From contig VBJK01000165.1 of NCBI GenBank assembly GCA_005879655.1, forward strand, positions 1 to 21,618: a DNA stretch of 21,618 nucleotides, read 5' to 3'. The stretch's first letter is position 1; each line of letters begins with the position of its first letter. Source of the stretch: Chloroflexota bacterium. Lineage in GTDB: Bacteria; Chloroflexota; Ktedonobacteria; Ktedonobacterales; Ktedonobacteraceae. Made by a program: the position numbers and the translations under genes. The notes beneath the pieces were generated by a model. The model searched no databases. It worked only from the letters and a program-made list of their open reading frames with translations, and was not told where the DNA came from. Positions 1 to 7,760 of this stretch are shown here, piece after piece.

Positions 1-28
1 AAAAATAACAGATAATCAATAATAGTTT

Positions 29-48
29 CCCTCGCCCTGCGGCGGGGG
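29..48 (-). terminator. hairpin downstream of the PKS operon, possible terminator
   Basis: An 8-bp GC-rich stem (29-36 with 41-48, one G-U pair) closes a CTGC tetraloop about 95 bases past the stop codon of the last leftward gene. No clear U-run follows it on the minus strand, so termination here is only a guess from position and stem strength. Confidence 0.3.
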
Positions 49-88
49 AGCCGCTTGTTTGAGCTGTATTGACCTAATACATTTCAAC

Positions 89-117
89 TTGACTCATGAG
101 GATTTGGTGTGTATACT
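89..117 (+). promoter_or_regulatory. rightward sigma-A-like promoter facing the PKS operon
   Basis: TTGACT (89-94), a 17-base spacer and TATACT (112-117) form a near-consensus promoter. It reads rightward, antisense to the MBL-fold gene, and straight into the CRISPR-repeat-like sequence at 138-180. No rightward gene follows, so it could make an antisense or non-coding transcript, or be a chance match. Confidence 0.4.
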
Positions 118-137
118 TTCCCTCTGGGGAGGCCATG

Positions 138-180
138 GGAGCTAATGTCCTTTCTCAACCCGTTGGGGATTGAATGAAAC
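138..180 (+). repeat. solitary CRISPR-repeat-like sequence A
   Basis: This 43-base stretch shares the blocks AATGTCCTTTCTC and GGGGATTGAA with 19126-19160, in the same orientation. Its internal CAACCC/GGGGATTG part can fold as a short hairpin. Its end resembles the ATTGAAAC tail of many type I/III CRISPR repeats, with four extra bases. There is no second repeat or spacer next to it. It encodes the stop codon and the last dozen or so residues of the MBL-fold gene on the other strand. Confidence 0.4.
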
Positions 181-1023
181 GCGACCAATTTCTCCCCTGG
201 CCTCCTGCATGGCTCGCTCCACGTTGATAGCATGACGTTCCGACTCAATCCATGCGGCAGCGGGACCTAGATCATTGAGCAGGTATGTCAATACCTCGTC
301 TAGTGGGATATGTTCCTGCACAGCCTGCCTTCCTAGGCGTTGAACAGTCGTCAAATAGTCGCGCAACACTAGTAGGTCCGCTAGCGTGCCGATAGGGCCA
401 TGTCCGGGCACCACTACGGCTGGTTCAAGTGCAATCAAGGTATCGAGTGCCTCTAGCCAGCCAGAAATGAGGCCATGAACCGCAAGCGGCGTTACCCCAA
501 TAAAGCAGAGATCGCCAGCCAGCAGCACGCGCGATCTAGCGAACCAGATACAGGCGTCAGCGATCGTGTGAGCAGAGGAGAATACGCACAACTCGCCCCC
601 TTGCGGTGGCACGAGCAGGTCAAGCTGCGGCTCAGGTAGTGCCAGACGCAGACTGGCAAAGCGGCCACGAAACTTTGGCATCAAGCGGTCATATCGCTCG
701 TGTGGTAGCCCCAATTGTTGCATGGCCTGCACCGATTGAGGGTGGGCGACGAGGTATGCGCTCGTAAAGAGCGCATTACCTCCCATATGGTCGATATGAT
801 GATGTGTATTTAGCACAGTTTCAACCCGTGCTCCTCGATGTACAATCTCCTGTAACATGCCTTGGGCCATCTCTGGAAAGGTCATTGAGTCAACGACGAA
901 GGCACGCTTTCCTTCAATGATAAAAGAGGCGTTAGAAACACCCATCTCCCCTTGCCCATGCACAACCGTCACAATGCCATCAGCAACCTCACAAACGCGC
1001 TGCGTTGGCCAAAGATTAGACAT
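142..1023 (-). CDS. MBL-fold metallo-hydrolase of the type II PKS operon
   Basis: A 293-residue metallo-beta-lactamase-fold protein. The metal-binding signature HxHxDH is at residues 74-79 (His74, His76, Asp78, His79), with further likely ligands His152, Asp171 and His208 (in PGHGP). This is a complete dinuclear-metal set, so the enzyme looks active. It is the last gene of the operon, and its ATG lies 8 bases inside the acyl carrier protein gene, so the two are probably translated together. MBL-fold proteins release the polyketide from the carrier protein in fungal non-reducing PKS systems. From context I infer a similar hydrolase, thioesterase or cyclase role here. Alternatives are a lactonase or a self-resistance enzyme. 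The last residues are encoded by a CRISPR-repeat-like sequence, so the native C-terminus may have been replaced. Confidence 0.85.
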   Translation of the reverse strand: MSNLWPTQRVCEVADGIVTVVHGQGEMGVSNASFIIEGKRAFVVDSMTFPEMAQGMLQEIVHRGARVETVLNTHHHIDHMGGNALFTSAYLVAHPQSVQAMQQLGLPHERYDRLMPKFRGRFASLRLALPEPQLDLLVPPQGGELCVFSSAHTIADACIWFARSRVLLAGDLCFIGVTPLAVHGLISGWLEALDTLIALEPAVVVPGHGPIGTLADLLVLRDYLTTVQRLGRQAVQEHIPLDEVLTYLLNDLGPAAAWIESERHAINVERAMQEARGEIGRVSFNPQRVEKGH

Positions 1024-1276
1024 TGATTACTCTCTTGTCTTGTTCAGCATGGATGACCAGTTGGATCAGATCTCCTATAGTCAGGGTATGGCGTAGCTTA
1101 CTGTTAGCAAGTGCAACGCCGAAAGCCTTCTCCATCTTGATGGCTAATTCAACACGTTCCAGGGAATCGATGGCAAGGTCATCTTCCAGATTGGTCTCTG
1201 GGGAAAGTGCATCTTCTATGCCTGTATGCTCTTTGACAAGTGCCATAATGTGTGATGTGATAGTCTCTTGTATCAT
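1016..1276 (-). CDS. acyl carrier protein of the type II PKS
   Basis: An 86-residue acyl carrier protein, the usual family length. The phosphopantetheine attachment motif is DSL at residues 37-39, with Ser38 as the modified residue, followed by the acidic/hydrophobic recognition helix (RVELAIKMEKAFGV). It would carry malonyl units and the growing poly-beta-keto chain for the KSalpha/KSbeta pair encoded just upstream. An AAGGAA ribosome site lies about 7 bases before the ATG. It is 87 bases downstream of the chain-length factor gene and overlaps the MBL-fold gene by 8 bases. A fatty-acid-synthase ACP is possible by sequence alone, but the ketosynthase neighbours make the polyketide role much more likely. 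Confidence 0.93.
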   Translation of the reverse strand: MIQETITSHIMALVKEHTGIEDALSPETNLEDDLAIDSLERVELAIKMEKAFGVALANSKLRHTLTIGDLIQLVIHAEQDKRVINV

Positions 1277-1363
1277 ATACTGTTCCTTCTTTTATTCAGA
1301 ATAGATGATGTTCTCATGTGTAACGCGAGTACCAAATTTTAAAGGGCCTTACGTACGATATGC

Positions 1364-2650
1364 TCAAGACCAACGTTCTACCACCAGGGCTGCATTAGTA
1401 CCTCCCATGCCGCGCGCGTTGATCAGGCAAGTGTCAAGACGCTCAACGGACCGTGGTGTGCGTGGCACGTAGTCTAGATCGCATCCTGGTGCGGGCTGAT
1501 CGAGATGCAGGGTAGCAGGAATAACGCGTTGCTGCATCGCAAGCATTGCAATGGCCATATCAACAGGTGTTGCCGCCCCGAACAGATTGCCAAAAGCGGA
1601 CTTTGGCGTACTCACGGGTACTCTATTTGCGGCGTCACGCAGAGCGAGTCGGATGGCTCTCGTCTCCGAAATATCTTCTGTCGGAATGGCTGAACCAGCT
1701 GCGAACACACAATCGATGTCATCTGGCTGCTTGTGCGCGCGTGTGAGTGCTTGTGTCATTGCCGCTGCATAGCGTTGCCCATCAGGAGCTGGCTGAACCG
1801 TGCTATAGCCATCGTATGTTGCCGCCCAACCAGCAAGTTTGGCAAGGATTGGTGCTTCACGTGCCAGCGCATGCTCTGCCCGTTCGAGCACGAAAAAGGC
1901 TGCACCTTCCGCGCATACCAGGCCGTCATGGGTAGCATCAAACGGTCGATAGGCCGTTGGTGAACCAGAAACGGCTTGCTGCGACATCAGGCCAGAGGTT
2001 TCATAGCACAGTGCCGCATACGGTGAGAAGGGAGCTTCTGTTCCTCCCACGAGCATAATATCGGCTCGCCCGCGCTGGAGGCAGTCTGCGGCATGGATGA
2101 TGGCCATCGCCCCACTGGCCCGGTCGGCCAGAAAGGTACGTCCAATGCCTTTAATGCCAAATTGTATCGACACATTGCCCTGTACTGCGGCAGGAAACCA
2201 GGCCGTAGCCATGTAAGGACTCACTTCGCGGGGGCCGGACTGCCATAAATTGCGCAGCTCCCGCTCGGCAAATTCCCAGCCTCCCAGGTTGTTGCCGACA
2301 CAAATACCTACGCGGTCTTCCCCATGTCCCAACTCCATCCACAGCGGCTTTTTTCCATCCACTAACAGATCTGCATCCAGTAAAGCAAGCTGTGAAGCGA
2401 TCAGCGCAAAGGTCGAAAAGCGATCAATCTTGCGTACCGTGCGTGGACTGAGATAGCTATTGGGATTGAAATCCTTCAATTGACCACCAACGCGGCAGCG
2501 AATATGTGATGTATCAAATGTGGTCAGTGGTTTTATGGCTGTCTCTCCTGCTAGCAGCTTGTTCCACAGGATATCTGGACCAATGCCATAGGGAGAAATA
2601 ATCCCCATGCCTGTCACCACTATGCTGGAACTCGTTATGCTCTCCGTCAT
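1364..2650 (-). CDS. type II PKS ketosynthase beta subunit (chain-length factor)
   Basis: A 428-residue beta-ketoacyl-synthase-fold protein lacking the catalytic residues of the paired ketosynthase. Aligned by eye with KSalpha, the nucleophilic Cys173 becomes Arg177 (in LADRASGAM), the first catalytic His312 becomes Ala318, and the second His349 becomes Asn355; the lysine (Lys350, TPKSAFG) is kept. This is the hallmark of a chain-length factor, which pairs with KSalpha and shapes the cavity that sets chain length. Characterised aromatic chain-length factors usually have Gln at the Cys position, so Arg is unusual. The ATG overlaps the KSalpha TGA by four bases (ATGA), the classic translational coupling that gives a 1:1 heterodimer. 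The 428-residue length is normal for the family. Confidence 0.93.
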   Translation of the reverse strand: MTESITSSSIVVTGMGIISPYGIGPDILWNKLLAGETAIKPLTTFDTSHIRCRVGGQLKDFNPNSYLSPRTVRKIDRFSTFALIASQLALLDADLLVDGKKPLWMELGHGEDRVGICVGNNLGGWEFAERELRNLWQSGPREVSPYMATAWFPAAVQGNVSIQFGIKGIGRTFLADRASGAMAIIHAADCLQRGRADIMLVGGTEAPFSPYAALCYETSGLMSQQAVSGSPTAYRPFDATHDGLVCAEGAAFFVLERAEHALAREAPILAKLAGWAATYDGYSTVQPAPDGQRYAAAMTQALTRAHKQPDDIDCVFAAGSAIPTEDISETRAIRLALRDAANRVPVSTPKSAFGNLFGAATPVDMAIAMLAMQQRVIPATLHLDQPAPGCDLDYVPRTPRSVERLDTCLINARGMGGTNAALVVERWS

Positions 2651-3924
2651 TGTACCTCCAACGGATAAGCTCCGAGCACCATGGCTGCATGTAAGCCGGA
2701 AAAACCACTAGCCGTCGTCAGTAGGCGGCGCATACGATGAGGACGGCTATGATATGGCACATAATCCAGATCGCAACGAGGATCAGGATTATCAAGGTTG
2801 ATCGTTGGGTGGATCTGCTGGGCTTGTAGGCTCATGGTGCAAGCAACGACTTCTACTGCACTTGCAGCGGCCAGAGCATGGCCGAGCATTGATTTGGTAG
2901 AGTTGATCGGAATAGTATAGGCATGTTCACCCAAAGCCGTTTTCAGGGCCAGTGTCTCGCAGAAATCGTTTTGTGGCGTCGATGTTCCGTGTGCATTCAC
3001 GAAGTCTATGTCACTAGGTGCCAGGCGTGCCTGACGGAGCGCACCCTTGATCGATCGTGCAAGATCACGCCCTTCAGGTGACATATCAGTCATGTGCACA
3101 GCGTGCTCGCTAATGTCGCAGCCTGTAATTTCTGCATAGATTGGTGCGCCACGTGCGAGGGCGTGCTCCAGTTCTTCAAGCACAACAATACCACAGCCTT
3201 CAGAGAGCACAAAACCATTGCGGTCCTCACTGAAGGGACGAGATGCAGACTTTGCATCAGTATGGTGTGAAAGGCATTGAATAATATCAAAAGCTGCCAC
3301 CGTAATAGGTGTAATGGGTGCTTCGCTAGCTCCCGCAAACATCACATCGTGATCACCATAGGCGATGCTTTCGTAAGCATAGCTAATAGCATCCAGACCA
3401 CCGATACAGCCTGTTGATAAGGTTGTACATTCGCCTTGCAAACCATAGTGCGATCCCACCGCAAGCGCTGCGGAATTGCCCATCGCGGCCAAATAGAGGT
3501 AAGGGGAGATTCCTTCGGCATGGAAACCATCCTGCCCTTTATTGGTTGCTTTCGTAAACTCAAGATCGAGCGTCTGAGTGCCGCAGATAGCATTTGCGAG
3601 TACAATGCCAGCGCGTAAAGCCTTCCATCCCTCTTGATCTAGCTGTGCATCGTGAAATGCCTGATACGCAGCTGCAAAGGCAAATTGAATGAAACGGTCT
3701 GCTGTATGATAGGCTGATGGTACATGATGTACTGTTGGGTCAAAGTCTGAAACTTCACAGACCGCATGTGCTCCAAACTCATGAACTCCAAAGAGGCTAC
3801 TGCATGTCACTCGATCGAGGGTGATCGCCCCGGATGTGCCATTAAGTAAGTTCTGCCAGAATAAATCCTTGCCAATTCCCACCGGAGAGATGACGCCTAA
3901 GCCAGTGATTACAACTCTACGCAT
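2647..3924 (-). CDS. type II PKS ketosynthase alpha subunit
   Basis: A 425-residue beta-ketoacyl synthase with an intact active site: Cys173 in LSTGCIGGLDA, His312 in NAHGTSTPQND, Lys344 and His349 in STKSMLGH. The sequence around Cys173 and the following MFAGASEAPITPI block resemble aromatic type II ketosynthases (STGCTSGLD type) more than the FabF form (TACATG). It would catalyse decarboxylative condensation of malonyl-ACP together with the chain-length factor. I chose the ATG at 3924 (MRRVVITGLG, the normal family start). A longer in-frame ATG at 4044 exists but would read 40 residues of non-homologous sequence through the methyltransferase gene. The start lies 16 bases inside the upstream methyltransferase gene. 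Confidence 0.94.
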   Translation of the reverse strand: MRRVVITGLGVISPVGIGKDLFWQNLLNGTSGAITLDRVTCSSLFGVHEFGAHAVCEVSDFDPTVHHVPSAYHTADRFIQFAFAAAYQAFHDAQLDQEGWKALRAGIVLANAICGTQTLDLEFTKATNKGQDGFHAEGISPYLYLAAMGNSAALAVGSHYGLQGECTTLSTGCIGGLDAISYAYESIAYGDHDVMFAGASEAPITPITVAAFDIIQCLSHHTDAKSASRPFSEDRNGFVLSEGCGIVVLEELEHALARGAPIYAEITGCDISEHAVHMTDMSPEGRDLARSIKGALRQARLAPSDIDFVNAHGTSTPQNDFCETLALKTALGEHAYTIPINSTKSMLGHALAAASAVEVVACTMSLQAQQIHPTINLDNPDPRCDLDYVPYHSRPHRMRRLLTTASGFSGLHAAMVLGAYPLEVQ

Positions 3925-4970
3925 GTATTTTCTTCTGCTTTCCTTGCAACTAACACTGGAAACGGGCCAGCTACATCCAGACGCTCTACTTGCTGGTAAA
4001 GCGCACCCTCGCTGAGCCATGTAGATACTTCCCGACAAGACCATATTCCCCCTTGAGCCGTGTTGACCAGCATCGAGAGGTCGAGCGTAATCGATGGCGG
4101 AGGTCCTGTACGGTCGTCGGAGTAAAACGCGTCGGCAAGCAGCAGAAGGCCAGCGGGTTGTAAGCTTTGCGCAAGTCTCTTGAGGAGTTCTCGTGAGCGA
4201 CTCTCACCAATAAAGCGGCAGATATGCCCTACGATCACCACATTGTAGCTCTGTGGTGCAAGGGTCACGTTTTCCATATCCCCCGTGATCCATGTGTACT
4301 GTGCTGACAAGCCCAGTTCTGCTACTTGTTGTTGCCCCTGCTCTACCACTTGCGGCAAGTCAAGCGCAGTTATCTGAGCACCGGGATAGCGCTTGGCAAA
4401 TGCCGCGCTCCATGGCGCACTGCCCGCGCCCACGTCTAGCACAGATAAACTTTTCATAGCTTGCAGATCGCTAGATAATCTCTCAACGGCTCGTGTTGCT
4501 AGCGGGTAAATGAGAGGGAAGAGATCTCTCACTCGTGGAGCGAAAAATTCTTCAGCCGTTAGGGGATTACCCAGATCGCGGTATGGTGTCTCTGTGCGCA
4601 ACGTGCCAGTCAATTGAAGCCAGGCCGGGATATAATCGAGCATAGCAAGTGTATCTCCACCGAGATACGACGGCTTACCCGCGACGAGAAAACGCTCGCT
4701 GATAGGTGTCAATCGATAAGCATCCCCCACACTCTCAACAAGACCCTGGGCTTGTAGCCCTCGTAAGAGGCGCTCTAAGTGCTGTGGATTACACTGTACG
4801 CGTCTGGCAAGCTCTACTGGTGTTGAGGCTCCGTCCGCCAGATGAGTAAATAGCTGTAGTTGTACCGCACTGACTAGCATTGCCGTCTTCGCAAATGCAT
4901 AGTTTATATCCAAGATTGTGGTCGGTAGGATACGGCTTGCAGTATCTCCAATTGGTAATGAGGTTGTCAT
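3909..4970 (-). CDS. SAM-dependent O-methyltransferase (family 2 type), first gene of the PKS operon
   Basis: A 353-residue small-molecule methyltransferase. The N-terminal part (about 20-95) is the helical dimerisation/winged-helix domain of the O-methyltransferase family, with an ARRVQCNPQHLERLLRGL helix-turn-helix. The Rossmann-type SAM domain follows, with motif I VLDVGAGS at about 177-184 and the acidic DLP near 204. It probably methylates a phenolic hydroxyl of the aromatic polyketide; the substrate cannot be read from sequence. The ATG is preceded by AGAGGGAG at 7 bases. It is the first gene after the promoter at 5127-5155, and its 3' end overlaps the KSalpha start, which supports one co-transcribed operon. 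Confidence 0.9.
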   Translation of the reverse strand: MTTSLPIGDTASRILPTTILDINYAFAKTAMLVSAVQLQLFTHLADGASTPVELARRVQCNPQHLERLLRGLQAQGLVESVGDAYRLTPISERFLVAGKPSYLGGDTLAMLDYIPAWLQLTGTLRTETPYRDLGNPLTAEEFFAPRVRDLFPLIYPLATRAVERLSSDLQAMKSLSVLDVGAGSAPWSAAFAKRYPGAQITALDLPQVVEQGQQQVAELGLSAQYTWITGDMENVTLAPQSYNVVIVGHICRFIGESRSRELLKRLAQSLQPAGLLLLADAFYSDDRTGPPPSITLDLSMLVNTAQGGIWSCREVSTWLSEGALYQQVERLDVAGPFPVLVARKAEENTCVEL

Positions 4971-5126
4971 CGTTCAGCTCCCTCTAATATCTCTTCTAAT
5001 TGCCAGTAATGGTAAGGTAGGTCTGCACCTTCGGCATGAGATGATAAAAGACATGAGAGGCGGAAACAAAACACGAAGGTTGATGATGCGCCATTGCAAA
5101 ATCAGTCATTCAAGAATCGACATGTT

Positions 5127-5155
5127 ATTATAATATATAAGCAATTTTGTGTCTA
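5127..5155 (-). promoter_or_regulatory. leftward sigma-A-like promoter of the PKS operon
   Basis: On the minus strand TAGACA (5150-5155), a 17-base spacer and a perfect TATAAT (5127-5132) lie about 150 bases before the methyltransferase ATG, in very AT-rich DNA. The position fits a single promoter for the five-gene operon. Confidence 0.55.
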
Positions 5156-5160
5156 TAAAC

Positions 5161-5506
5161 CAAAGAAAGAGACAAAAGATGATTTTCAGGTATGATCCGC
5201 TATTCCGCTCTATTAGAAAATGATCTCTTTTCTTCATGTATCTTTGTGACAGCTTGCTTTTATATTTTCCCCCTATGCACAAGTATAACCAGCATCCAGA
5301 TTTAATGTCAATTGTCTCAGTACTATCTAGTAAAAAGGTAAGAAACGTTGTGATCTAATTTGTGTGCCATTGTACATATTATACATATACGCATGAGGAT
5401 GCTCTATTTTTAATTTTAATTAAAACGCCCATCATGTCTTAGCGCAGCGGTAACTCTTCAAGTAACCTTTCCTAACTTTCTCAGCGCCTGCGGCGCTTCG
5501 CACGTC
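5161..5506. other. AT-rich non-coding stretch
   Basis: No credible reading frame, tRNA or repeat was seen here on either strand. The DNA is AT-rich up to about 5440 and becomes GC-rich near 5485, just before the long palindrome. It separates the two leftward transcription units of the methyltransferase/PKS region and may hold regulator binding sites I cannot identify. Confidence 0.4.
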
Positions 5507-5554
5507 GTTTAATGTGGTAGGTGGGTTGCGCCCAACCCACCTACCACATTAAAC
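5507..5554. repeat. perfect 22-bp inverted repeat with 4-base loop
   Basis: Arms 5507-5528 and 5533-5554 are perfectly complementary over 22 bases with only four bases (CGCC) between them. It starts 46 bases past the stop of the leftward membrane protein gene, so a transcript there would form a very stable hairpin. No U-run follows on the minus strand. It could be a terminator, an mRNA-stabilising stem, or a small mobile palindromic repeat. It is unrelated in sequence to the three long inverted repeats further right. Confidence 0.7.
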
Positions 5555-5599
5555 AGGCGAGCCAGCGCAGGTGGCGAGGCGTCCTGAACCGTTATCTTC

Positions 5600-6688
5600 T
5601 TACTTTGTTGCCCCAGGGCGGCGTGGGCTAATGCTTGGCCGCGGTACCTGTTCGACGGTCAACGGAGAGTGTGTATGGGTTGTCAGGCGCTGTTGCACAT
5701 CTCTTTCTAAAGATGCATTGCGGTAGGCGCGGATAATATCATCAATCGGTGTTCCAGTCCAGCCAATCTGCTGTAAGGATGCTTTTTGCTCAATAGCAGC
5801 TGCCAGCATCTTTATAGCGCGCAACGTCTTTTCCTGTTGTGCTCGTTCGGCATACGAACTTTGCACACGTGATAACAGATTATTCACAGAATAGCCAACA
5901 CGGAAAAGAATATTATTTTGCTTAATAGGGGTGCGAGCGTTAAGATCCCCATTGGCAAAGGTGTTCAGGGCAACCAGAATTTGCTGCATTTCATCCTCTA
6001 GTTGTCGCTTCATCACAAGTTCTTCATCTTTTGATGCTAACTCGCGACGATCGATGTCAATAATGACTTCGGCATGGTCGGCGCGTCGCAATTCGCGCAA
6101 CCAGCCCATGCTGAAGGATGTCAGCGTAAATCCTACGACGACGATCAGCAGTATGGGGCGACTAACCACATCGTAAGCCGCTGCTGTCTGCATTAAAGCT
6201 GCTAAATCGTGAGCTTTTGGCAGAGCCATGAGGTACGCAAAGACGATCACACAGTTAGTAATCGTCAGCACAACGGTCCACCCCGGCGTGAAAAAGGCCG
6301 CGCTGGCGATACAAGACTCTACTAGCAGCATAAAGGTGGGTAAGTCAGAGGTTTCTGGACCTCCTTTTGCTTGCAGGTTCAGCAGTGCGAGGATAAAGCC
6401 GCCTTCGAGGAAGATCATAGTAATGATGCCTGCCGTCCTTAACCTGCCTGCCCGGTTGGCGACGATAGCAACGATATAGAAAGCGATCGTAATGGTCAGA
6501 ATGATCAGCAACGGTGGTTGGTTGTTGAGCAATGCCGTCGGAATGGCAAATATCGCTACAAGAATGAGCCAAAATAGCAATGCGCTAGCTTGTCGAGCGC
6601 GGTTGATCCCAATGCGCTGCTCTACCGATGCATTCGCGTCTGGCTCTGGTGGACAGGTCAAATCAAACCAGAAGTTCGTTAGGTTCAT
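5600..6688 (-). CDS. multi-TM membrane protein with HAMP-like cytoplasmic region
   Basis: A 362-residue protein. About residues 34-55, 60-80, 86-105, 116-135, 139-158 and 175-195 are hydrophobic, suggesting five or six membrane helices. A charged helical segment (about 200-235) follows, then a HAMP-like unit (VALNTFANGDLNARTP... to about 285), a coiled-coil-prone stretch, and a Pro/Arg-rich tail. There is no kinase, cyclase, GGDEF or methyl-accepting domain, so it resembles a sensor lacking an output module. The ATG has a strong GGAGG 7 bases ahead and starts 2 bases after the stop of the upstream methyltransferase gene, so the two form one unit. Its function is unknown; sensing or regulation linked to the metabolite is possible. 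Confidence 0.8.
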   Translation of the reverse strand: MNLTNFWFDLTCPPEPDANASVEQRIGINRARQASALLFWLILVAIFAIPTALLNNQPPLLIILTITIAFYIVAIVANRAGRLRTAGIITMIFLEGGFILALLNLQAKGGPETSDLPTFMLLVESCIASAAFFTPGWTVVLTITNCVIVFAYLMALPKAHDLAALMQTAAAYDVVSRPILLIVVVGFTLTSFSMGWLRELRRADHAEVIIDIDRRELASKDEELVMKRQLEDEMQQILVALNTFANGDLNARTPIKQNNILFRVGYSVNNLLSRVQSSYAERAQQEKTLRAIKMLAAAIEQKASLQQIGWTGTPIDDIIRAYRNASLERDVQQRLTTHTHSPLTVEQVPRPSISPRRPGATK

Positions 6689-6690
6689 GG

Positions 6691-7695
6691 CTATACCTCC
6701 GCTAGCAGCAACGTATGCGAGGAATGCGTCGGGACTGTCTGTGACAGATGGTAGCCAGCCCCTGCGAAAAGTGCTTTGTACTCTTGCAAGGTGCGTTCAC
6801 ATCCATTCTGTTCTACTCCCATCAGCAGATCAAGCCATTCGGCAAAATTGCGACCCTCACCAATGACCTGCTCGCTCACGAGGACCGCTGCTTGTGGGTT
6901 CGCACGGCGGCAAGCTTGTAGAATCTGGATGCACTGCTCGTCGGACCAATTATGCAGAACCTCTTTGATAATATAGAGTTCCGCAGCTGGTAGCTCCTCA
7001 AAAAAATCTCCTGCGATCACTGCAAAGGGACAGGGGGTCTGTCGCAACTGTTTTACAAGGATGGGACGCTCAAATAGCGCTCCCGAAACTGCTGGGTAGC
7101 AGCGGATAATCAACTCCAAGAGCGAACCATCGCCTCCACCTATGTCTAGAATGGTACTATAGCGTGCGAAATCAAAAGCCTCCACAATGGCTGTATTGAC
7201 GGTAGAGGCAAAATTCTGCATGGCTTGGTCAAATAGGAGACGTTCTTCTTCGTGCTGATCAAAATATTCATAAGTAGACATGCCAAGCACCATTTCTGCT
7301 GCTGGTTGCCCTGTGCGCATGGTTTCAGGAAAAAAACTCCACTGTTGGGCACTTCGTCGGCCTAGTACTGTCAGAGCTAGGGCGCGCATGCTCTGAGGAT
7401 GATCGTCTCGCAACACATCTGAGTGCGGCGTATTGCGGAACATGCGTGATTTTCCCTCCACAGGGAGAAAATAACCGCGAGTGGAGAGGGCGCGTAAGGT
7501 GCGATAGACCCATGTTTCCTGCGTCTGGGTCTGCTGGGCAAGCTCCTGCGTGGTCAGCGCGCCGTCTCCTATAATGCTCGCAAAATTGAAGAGTACGGCT
7601 GCCCCCAGAGCAGCAACAAACCACTGCTGATTGATATCGGCAAGTACTGTATAGACTGCTGGAGCCTGCGTGGCTGATGCTGTAAGTGTACTCAT
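6691..7695 (-). CDS. SAM-dependent O-methyltransferase (family 2 type), second copy
   Basis: A 334-residue methyltransferase of the same family as the one at 3909-4970 but clearly diverged. The N-terminal winged-helix dimerisation part spans about 20-95. SAM motif I is ILDIGGGDGS (182-191). The KEVLHNWSDEQ segment (244-254) contains the His248 typical of the general base in family 2 O-methyltransferases. It likely methylates an aromatic hydroxyl, perhaps a second site on the polyketide made next door. I chose the ATG at 7695 because AGGAG lies about 9 bases upstream; an in-frame ATG at 7725 would add ten residues but has no ribosome site. It forms a unit with the membrane protein gene 2 bases downstream. 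Confidence 0.9.
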   Translation of the reverse strand: MSTLTASATQAPAVYTVLADINQQWFVAALGAAVLFNFASIIGDGALTTQELAQQTQTQETWVYRTLRALSTRGYFLPVEGKSRMFRNTPHSDVLRDDHPQSMRALALTVLGRRSAQQWSFFPETMRTGQPAAEMVLGMSTYEYFDQHEEERLLFDQAMQNFASTVNTAIVEAFDFARYSTILDIGGGDGSLLELIIRCYPAVSGALFERPILVKQLRQTPCPFAVIAGDFFEELPAAELYIIKEVLHNWSDEQCIQILQACRRANPQAAVLVSEQVIGEGRNFAEWLDLLMGVEQNGCERTLQEYKALFAGAGYHLSQTVPTHSSHTLLLAEV

Positions 7696-7760
7696 ATGTG
7701 GTATCTCCTGCTGATGATTGCTCATTCATACAAAATACGGTAGACATGACTCAAAAAGAA

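Noticed and set aside
138..180. A true CRISPR array near the left edge
   Set aside because: Only one repeat-like unit is visible, with no regularly spaced copies and no cas gene in the window.
857..1304. Rightward open frames of 79 and 93 codons across the ACP and MBL genes
   Set aside because: They are antisense shadows of well-supported leftward genes and resemble no family.
3925..4044. 40-residue N-terminal extension of KSalpha from the ATG at 4044
   Set aside because: It lies wholly inside the methyltransferase gene in another frame, does not resemble ketosynthases, and the family start MRRVVITGLG is at 3924.
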